From: Candidatus Zixiibacteriota bacterium
GTDB taxonomy: Bacteria; Zixibacteria; MSB-5A5; GN15; FEB-12
DNA: 9,817 nt
Direction of reading: 5' to 3'
NCBI GenBank assembly: GCA_030591625.1
Contig: JAUVAR010000080.1
Location: 1 to 9,817, forward strand
Shown piece after piece: positions 6,870 to 9,817 of the stretch. Below the pieces are notes generated by a model. That model had not been told where the DNA came from. It saw nothing but the letters and a program-made list of their open reading frames with translations, and did no database searches. The stretch's first letter is position 1. Every line of letters starts with the position of its first letter. The position numbers were made by a program, and so were the translations under genes.

Positions 6870-8491
6870 AGAAAAAACATAAGTCACCAACTAAAGCGGA
6901 GCTTCTTCAACTACAGAAGCTCTATAAAACCGACGAGAAAATTGGCGAACGTTTGGGTGGGGTGCCTGCGTATCTGGTAGCTTACTGGCGACGTAAGAAA
7001 AATATTCCGAAATATTCTCTTCCGAAATTTTCTGAGCAGGAAATCAGGAATCTTTGGGAACGATTTGGGGACGACGAAAAAGCTGGTCTTGAGCTTGGGA
7101 TTTCCAAAGCTGCATTTTATAATTGGCGACGTCGTTATTCGTTGCGAGAAAAACCTGCCTTCTTAAAGCTTGAACAACTTGAGCTGAATTTCCCCGGTAC
7201 TCATCCCGGTTCGCATGCGTCATCTCTCTATGGTGGTCGCACAATGTCTCAGAAAATCATTAGTCGTGCCGCCGGTACCGAAGATGTAGCGGTTGGCGAA
7301 ACTGCTGAGGTGGAACCGGATCTTGTAGCAATGTTAGGATGCACCAAATCATTGATCGAACAATTCCGTTCGCACAAAGCAGAATATGTTTGGAACCCCA
7401 ATAAAATGGTTGGCACGATCGGTTTGCGCAATGACAACGAAAATATTGCCAGTCCTTCTGATATTAGAACTGTGCGTGAGTTTATCAGGCGACAATCAAT
7501 CAAGAATGTATATGAGATTCGTGATGGAATTTGTCAGAATGTAATTGTAGAACGTGGGCATGTCCTGCCCGGTCAGTTGATTTTTGGGTCGGGTGAACAG
7601 AAAGCGACACTTGGTTCGCTGGGTGCTCTTTCTGTTAATGTCTCAGAAAAACAGATGGCAACAATTTGGGCGCACGGCAAACATATACTCAAGGTTCCTC
7701 CAACAATTAAAGTTGTTGTGAATGGACGCAGGTATCGCGGTATTTTTGCCCAGGATGTTATGCTCTCTCTCATCAATCAAATCGACGACAGTGCCGGCGA
7801 GGGAAGAGTCATTGAACTGGCTGGATCAGTCTTGTCCCAAATGACTATCAGTGAACGATTCACAATGTCAAATCTCGCGAGCGAAACTGGTGCGATAGCG
7901 GCGATATGTCCTTACGATGCGACCACACGCAGGTATCTTACTGGACGATCAACCACCCGTTCAGCCCCGGTTCTGCCCGACAAAGATGCAGTTTATGAAC
8001 AGCTTTATCAGATCAATATAGATAAAGTCGTTCCGCAGCTTTATGCTCCGCCCGATGCAGGATCGATCAAGCCGGTTACTGATATGGAAGGGGCTGCGGT
8101 GCATCAGATTATTATCGGATCGTGTGCATCGGGACGATTTGATGAACTTCGTATTGCTACGGAGATCCTCAAAGGCAAACAGGTTCATCCTGATTGTCGT
8201 TTGTTTGTGGTTCCCGGTTCACGCCAGACATATCTTGAGGCGCTCAAGAAAGGTTTGATTCGTGTTTTTGTCGAGGCGGGTGCAATGGTTTTAAATCCGA
8301 GTAGCTGTCCATGTCATGATCTTGCCACTGCCAAGCTCGCCCCGGGTGAACGATGTTTGGCAACGACCAACTCACATCTTATGGGACATCTTGGTCCCGA
8401 CACAGCAGATTTACTTTTGTGTTCACCGGCGACTGCTGCCGCGTCGGCATTGCACGCCGAGATTACCGACCCAACCCGCTTCCTAAAATAG
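6866..8491 (+). CDS. Tandem-HTH fused to catalytically degenerate aconitase/LeuC domain
   Basis: Fusion protein of 541 residues. Residues ~10-50 and ~55-95 are two similar helix-turn-helix-like units, each ending in a WRR-type basic helix (LVAYWRRKKNI; FYNWRRRYSL). After a linker, ~127-541 match the large subunit of 3-isopropylmalate dehydratase/aconitase: PDLV (151-154), VREF (203-206), GICQNVIVERG (221-231), GSLGAL (250-255), the FTMSNLASETGA segment (332-343), IIGSCASGR (416-424), LAPGERCLATTN (491-502). Aligned by eye to LeuC, catalytic residues are lost: the DH pair is G186-L187, the His of GICH is Q224, the DSH triplet is G243-E244-Q245, and the two arginines of NRNFxGR are S503 and H508. 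N336 and E340 remain. Of the Fe-S ligands C420 is kept, but the usual CxxC is SCPC (C481, C483). No LeuD partner is adjacent. Enzyme activity is therefore unlikely; a regulator or scaffold is my inference. Start by ATGA overlap with the HIT gene. Databases would probably label it a LeuC-like protein. Confidence 0.85.
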   Translation: MKKKHKSPTKAELLQLQKLYKTDEKIGERLGGVPAYLVAYWRRKKNIPKYSLPKFSEQEIRNLWERFGDDEKAGLELGISKAAFYNWRRRYSLREKPAFLKLEQLELNFPGTHPGSHASSLYGGRTMSQKIISRAAGTEDVAVGETAEVEPDLVAMLGCTKSLIEQFRSHKAEYVWNPNKMVGTIGLRNDNENIASPSDIRTVREFIRRQSIKNVYEIRDGICQNVIVERGHVLPGQLIFGSGEQKATLGSLGALSVNVSEKQMATIWAHGKHILKVPPTIKVVVNGRRYRGIFAQDVMLSLINQIDDSAGEGRVIELAGSVLSQMTISERFTMSNLASETGAIAAICPYDATTRRYLTGRSTTRSAPVLPDKDAVYEQLYQINIDKVVPQLYAPPDAGSIKPVTDMEGAAVHQIIIGSCASGRFDELRIATEILKGKQVHPDCRLFVVPGSRQTYLEALKKGLIRVFVEAGAMVLNPSSCPCHDLATAKLAPGERCLATTNSHLMGHLGPDTADLLLCSPATAAASALHAEITDPTRFLK

Positions 8492-8492
8492 C

Positions 8493-8516
8493 ACAGGCGT
8501 TGCCTGTTATTTCTCC
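8493..8516 (+). terminator. Possible intrinsic terminator of the HIT/pseudo-aconitase operon
   Basis: Two nucleotides after the stop codon, ACAGGC (8493-8498) and GCCTGT (8502-8507) form a perfect 6-bp stem with a GTT loop, followed by the T-rich TATTTCT. The stem is short but the position and tail fit a rho-independent terminator. Confidence 0.55.
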
Positions 8517-8570
8517 TTCGGACCGCTTCACCAATTAGAGTTATGACATTCATGTCCCCGGTAACGACGG

Positions 8571-8584
8571 GTAGGGCAACCTAC
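8571..8584 (+). repeat. Hairpin with GCAA loop and CCTACG end
   Basis: GTAGG (8571-8575) and CCTAC (8580-8584) pair perfectly around GCAA, a GNRA-type tetraloop. The 3' end forms CCTACG, shared with three other spots in the neighbouring non-coding DNA (8710-8715, 8828-8833, 9311-9316). Confidence 0.4.
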
Positions 8585-8649
8585 GTTATATGAAAATTTT
8601 CAGTCTAACTTTCGTGGCACAATCTTCGTGGTTTAATCCCCGTATGCCA

Positions 8650-8760
8650 AAACCCACCAGCCGATGGTTTCGTGTAGTCTTGGTACCATCGAATGAAACT
8701 TGTTTTTGGCCTACGGGTAAAGAAAAGTTAGGCGGGTCGTCCATCCGCTGCGGTGGGTTT
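8650..8760. repeat. 111-nt branched foldable element with 9-bp terminal inverted repeat
   Basis: The ends AAACCCACC (8650-8658) and GGTGGGTTT (8752-8760) are perfectly complementary. Inside are two more hairpins: CGATGGT (8662-8668) with ACCATCG (8685-8691), and GCCTA (8709-8713) with TAGGC (8729-8733). GATGG (8663-8667) can instead pair with CCATC (8741-8745), extending the outer stem. It may be a small non-autonomous repeat or a structured RNA. No target-site duplication was obvious. Confidence 0.45.
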
Positions 8761-8798
8761 CTCTAATGCATTTAGTATGCTAATGTCAGCTAGAAGTG

Positions 8799-8833
8799 CG
8801 GAACCGATCAATGGGAAATGGTTCCGCCCTACG
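8799..8833 (+). repeat. Hairpin element ending in CCCTACG
   Basis: CGGAACC (8799-8805) and GGTTCCG (8820-8826) form a perfect 7-bp stem with a 14-nt loop, directly followed by CCCTACGAATAAA. The element at 9288-9316 has the same layout (GGTTC/GAACC stem, then CCCTACGAAATAAA), so the two are probably related copies. Confidence 0.5.
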
Positions 8834-8841
8834 AATAAATC

Positions 8842-8866
8842 GTCAGGTTGCAAGCTACCATGACCT
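8842..8866 (+). repeat. Degenerate GTCAGGT...GACCT element
   Basis: GTCAGGT (8842-8848) followed by TGCAAGC and then GACCT (8862-8866) recalls the better preserved palindrome at 9228-9271, which has GTCAGGTC, a GTGCAAGCAC centre and GACCTGA. It is probably a decayed copy. Confidence 0.3.
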
Positions 8867-8902
8867 ACAAGAAAAAAAACTACCCACACAGCGCATTGAA
8901 AG

Positions 8903-8915
8903 TGTATATTATACA
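8903..8915. promoter_or_regulatory. AT-rich dyad, possible operator or promoter part
   Basis: TGTATATTATACA is a perfect 6-bp inverted repeat around a central T. TTGAAA (8896-8901) lies just upstream and TATCAT about 15 nt after that hexamer, so this could be part of a weak promoter for the small membrane protein at 9007. Function is inferred. Confidence 0.25.
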
Positions 8916-9006
8916 GTATCATCTGGTCTATTAAACAACAGGTGTTATATCACAACTATTCGGATTGTCTTGAGGCGTGCATAACTTTATTGTAGGAGGT
9001 GGCAAG

Positions 9007-9207
9007 ATGTTTGGACTCGCACTCTGGCAGGTGTTGTTGATCTTTACTATCGTAGTATTGATTATTATCCCGTATCGCATGGTGTTCAGGAAGGCAGGTT
9101 TTCCCGCAAATTACGGTTTACTAATGTGTATCCCCGGTGTGAACATATTCATGCTATGGTTTCTTGCGTTGGGGCAGTGGCCAAGTTTGGTGGGGAAGGA
9201 AGATTAG
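9007..9207 (+). CDS. Small two-helix membrane protein, hypothetical
   Basis: A 66-residue protein with a very strong Shine-Dalgarno sequence AGGAGGT (8994-9000) 6 nt before ATG 9007. A GTG at 8977 in the same frame would lie upstream of that site and is not needed. Residues ~5-22 form one hydrophobic helix. A basic turn follows (YRMVFRKAGF, 23-32). A second helix spans ~37-55, and the end is polar (GQWPSLVGKED). The pattern 'F-x-KAGF...GLLMCIPGVN...LALGQWP' resembles small bacterial membrane proteins of unknown function and the short repeats seen in DUF805-like or related proteins. No function is assigned. It stands alone between repeat-rich segments, with no partner gene on its strand. Confidence 0.7.
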   Translation: MFGLALWQVLLIFTIVVLIIIPYRMVFRKAGFPANYGLLMCIPGVNIFMLWFLALGQWPSLVGKED

Positions 9208-9227
9208 GTTGTTGGATTCGAAGACAA

Positions 9228-9271
9228 GCGTCAGGTCACACCCGGTGCAAGCACCGTGCAAGACCTGATGC
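9228..9271. repeat. 44-bp imperfect palindrome with nested hairpin
   Basis: Outer arms GCGTCAGGTC (9228-9237) and GACCTGATGC (9262-9271) pair at 9 of 10 positions. Inside, CGGTGC (9243-9248) and GCACCG (9251-9256) form a perfect stem around AA. It lies 20 bp after the stop of the small membrane protein. A degenerate relative may lie at 8842-8866. Confidence 0.55.
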
Positions 9272-9287
9272 AACTTTCAATAAAATA

Positions 9288-9316
9288 GGCGGTTCTGAAG
9301 ACAGAACCACCCTACG
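9288..9316 (+). repeat. Hairpin repeat GGCGGTTCTG / CAGAACCACC with CCTACG end
   Basis: GGCGGTTCTG (9288-9297) and CAGAACCACC (9302-9311) pair at 9 of 10 positions around AAGA, then CTACGAAATAAA follows. The layout matches 8799-8833. It looks like a REP-like dispersed palindrome. Confidence 0.55.
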
Positions 9317-9334
9317 AAATAAAAACGATTTTAG

Positions 9335-9384
9335 AATCTGGATACCCGCCTCCGCGGGTATGACTCAGGGGGACGGGTATGACT
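9335..9384. repeat. Widespread 'WIPAxAGMT' palindromic repeat plus partial second copy
   Basis: ATACCCGC (9342-9349) and GCGGGTAT (9354-9361) form a perfect 8-bp stem around CTCC, flanked by CTGG and GACT. Read in one frame it gives WIPASAGMT, the signature peptide of a dispersed intergenic repeat found in many unrelated bacteria and often mis-called as protein. CGGGTATGACT recurs at 9355-9365 and 9374-9384, a partial second copy. Confidence 0.7.
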
Positions 9385-9388
9385 TTTC

Positions 9389-9417
9389 GACGTACTCCTT
9401 AGTTTTGGAGAGACGTC
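9389..9417. terminator. Hairpin between convergent genes, possible terminator
   Basis: GACGT (9389-9393) with ACGTC (9413-9417), and CTCC (9395-9398) with GGAG (9407-9410), form a bulged stem around TTAGTTTT. It sits just past the stop of the - strand gene. There is no strong T-run in either direction, so terminator function is tentative. Confidence 0.35.
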
Positions 9418-9428
9418 TTACTGCTACA

Positions 9429-9817
9429 TCAGTCGTCTAAGTTTGACCATTCGGCGTCGTCGAGCCATTGACGAGGTTCGTTCAAAAACTTAATAACGTT
9501 TTCCATTGTCACGAAATGTTTGTGCTCTTCGTCGGCGATCTGTTCGAAGATCATCTTTTGATTCGGGTCTGTCAGTTCGGTCGCTTTTTCGCGGTACCAA
9601 ATTTCTGCTTTTTTCTCAACTTCACTGGCATGTTCCCAGATTTTGGCGGCATCTTCACCGTACGCAAATTCAGGGTTTTCTGCTTTCAAGGTTTCGAAGA
9701 CATTTTTGATTGATTCAATAATCTTGGTAGTTTCGGTTGATTTGTATTCGGCTGTTTCGCCGTCACGCATCATCTTAAAAATATTGTAATGCTTGAGTTC
9801 ATCGTTGGCGAGTTCAA
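9429..9817 (-). CDS. Rubrerythrin/ferritin-like protein, 5' end outside window
   Basis: Partial gene; the frame stays open to the right edge, giving about 128 C-terminal residues. It belongs to the rubrerythrin/ferritin-like diiron family. Near the visible N-terminus is ANDELKHYNIF, and later EKKAEIWYREKATELTDPNQKMIFEQIADEEHKHFVTMENVIKFL. These show the two ExxH-type iron-ligand motifs (DELKH and EEHKH) and the intermediate glutamates on amphipathic helices expected of the four-helix bundle. Members reduce peroxide or oxidise/store iron in the cytoplasm. The tail (RQWLDDAEWSNLDD) has no rubredoxin-like CxxC domain, so this is a rubrerythrin-fold protein without the C-terminal rubredoxin. An ATG at 9773 in this frame is internal, because iron-motif residues continue upstream of it. 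Confidence 0.8.
   Translation of the reverse strand, partial: ELANDELKHYNIFKMMRDGETAEYKSTETTKIIESIKNVFETLKAENPEFAYGEDAAKIWEHASEVEKKAEIWYREKATELTDPNQKMIFEQIADEEHKHFVTMENVIKFLNEPRQWLDDAEWSNLDD

Larger units (their letters stand above)
8492..9006. other. 515-bp non-coding zone rich in hairpins and short repeats
   Basis: No open frame here looks like a real gene: the few that exist are short, lack ribosome binding sites and run through palindromes. The stretch contains the terminator candidate, a GNRA-loop hairpin GTAGG-GCAA-CCTAC (8571-8584), a large foldable unit (8650-8760), a hairpin ending in CCCTACG (8799-8833), a degenerate GTCAGGT...GACCT element (8842-8866) and an AT-rich dyad (8903-8915). 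It then leads to a strong Shine-Dalgarno sequence. It reads as an accumulation site for small palindromic repeats. Confidence 0.6.

Noticed and set aside
6866..8491. Annotating this gene as functional leuC or aconitase
   Set aside because: Catalytic His/Asp/Arg positions are substituted, the CxxC ligand motif is altered, an HTH module is fused and no small-subunit gene is next to it.
6866..8491. Pseudogene
   Set aside because: The frame is intact over 541 codons, is coupled to the upstream gene and keeps fold motifs; degeneration is limited to active-site positions.
8728..8922. 64-residue open frame on the - strand in the intergenic zone
   Set aside because: It crosses the hairpin elements, has no ribosome site and no recognisable protein pattern.
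8492..9428. CRISPR array
   Set aside because: The repeats are few, of different types, palindromic and irregularly spaced; there is no regular repeat-spacer pattern and no cas gene.
9126..9440. 104-residue open frame containing WIPASAGMT
   Set aside because: It runs through the small membrane protein gene in another frame and then through three palindromic repeats; the peptide is the translation of a dispersed repeat, not a gene.

Overview
This is a 9.8 kb bacterial chromosomal segment of moderate, slightly AT-leaning base composition. It has tightly spaced genes, Shine-Dalgarno sites of GGAG/AGGAGG type and mixed ATG/GTG/TTG starts. Gene content (VTT/YqaA-like membrane protein, DinB-like protein, CDF zinc transporter, RlmD/RumA-type RNA methyltransferase, secreted DUF885 protein, NmrA-like oxidoreductase, HIT hydrolase, rubrerythrin-like protein) suggests a free-living, didermic, probably uncultivated environmental bacterium. 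A lineage of the FCB type such as candidate Zixibacteria would fit, but that is a guess from general look and not a demonstrated placement. No rRNA, tRNA, transposase, phage gene or CRISPR array was seen.

Layout. From 41 to 3470 four genes run on the + strand with small gaps: VTT-domain protein (41-667), DinB-like protein (669-1142), CDF metal exporter (1191-2102) and RlmD-like 23S rRNA uracil methyltransferase (2106-3470). A secreted DUF885 protein follows with its own strong ribosome binding site (3528-5246). A convergent NmrA/SDR-type protein lies on the - strand (5291-6154). Across a 226-bp divergent gap, a two-gene + strand unit begins: a HIT-family nucleotide hydrolase/phosphorylase (6381-6869) whose stop overlaps the start of a 541-residue protein (6866-8491). 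The last part (8492-9428) is mostly non-coding. It is crowded with hairpins and short repeats and contains one small membrane protein (9007-9207). A rubrerythrin/ferritin-like gene on the - strand (9429-9817) runs off the right edge.

The most unusual item is the 6866-8491 protein. Its first ~95 residues carry two tandem helix-turn-helix-like repeats. The remaining ~415 residues are clearly an aconitase / 3-isopropylmalate dehydratase large-subunit (LeuC) fold, but the catalytic residues I could align are replaced almost throughout and the iron-sulfur cysteine motif is rearranged. It looks like a catalytically dead aconitase turned into a DNA-binding regulator, perhaps sensing a metabolite or an Fe-S cluster, and translationally coupled to a HIT nucleotide-processing enzyme. 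A second interest is the intergenic zone after it. It holds a copy of the widespread palindrome that encodes 'WIPAxAGMT' when read through, two other imperfect hairpin elements, a ~111-nt foldable unit closed by a 9-bp stem, and four same-direction CCTACG cores.
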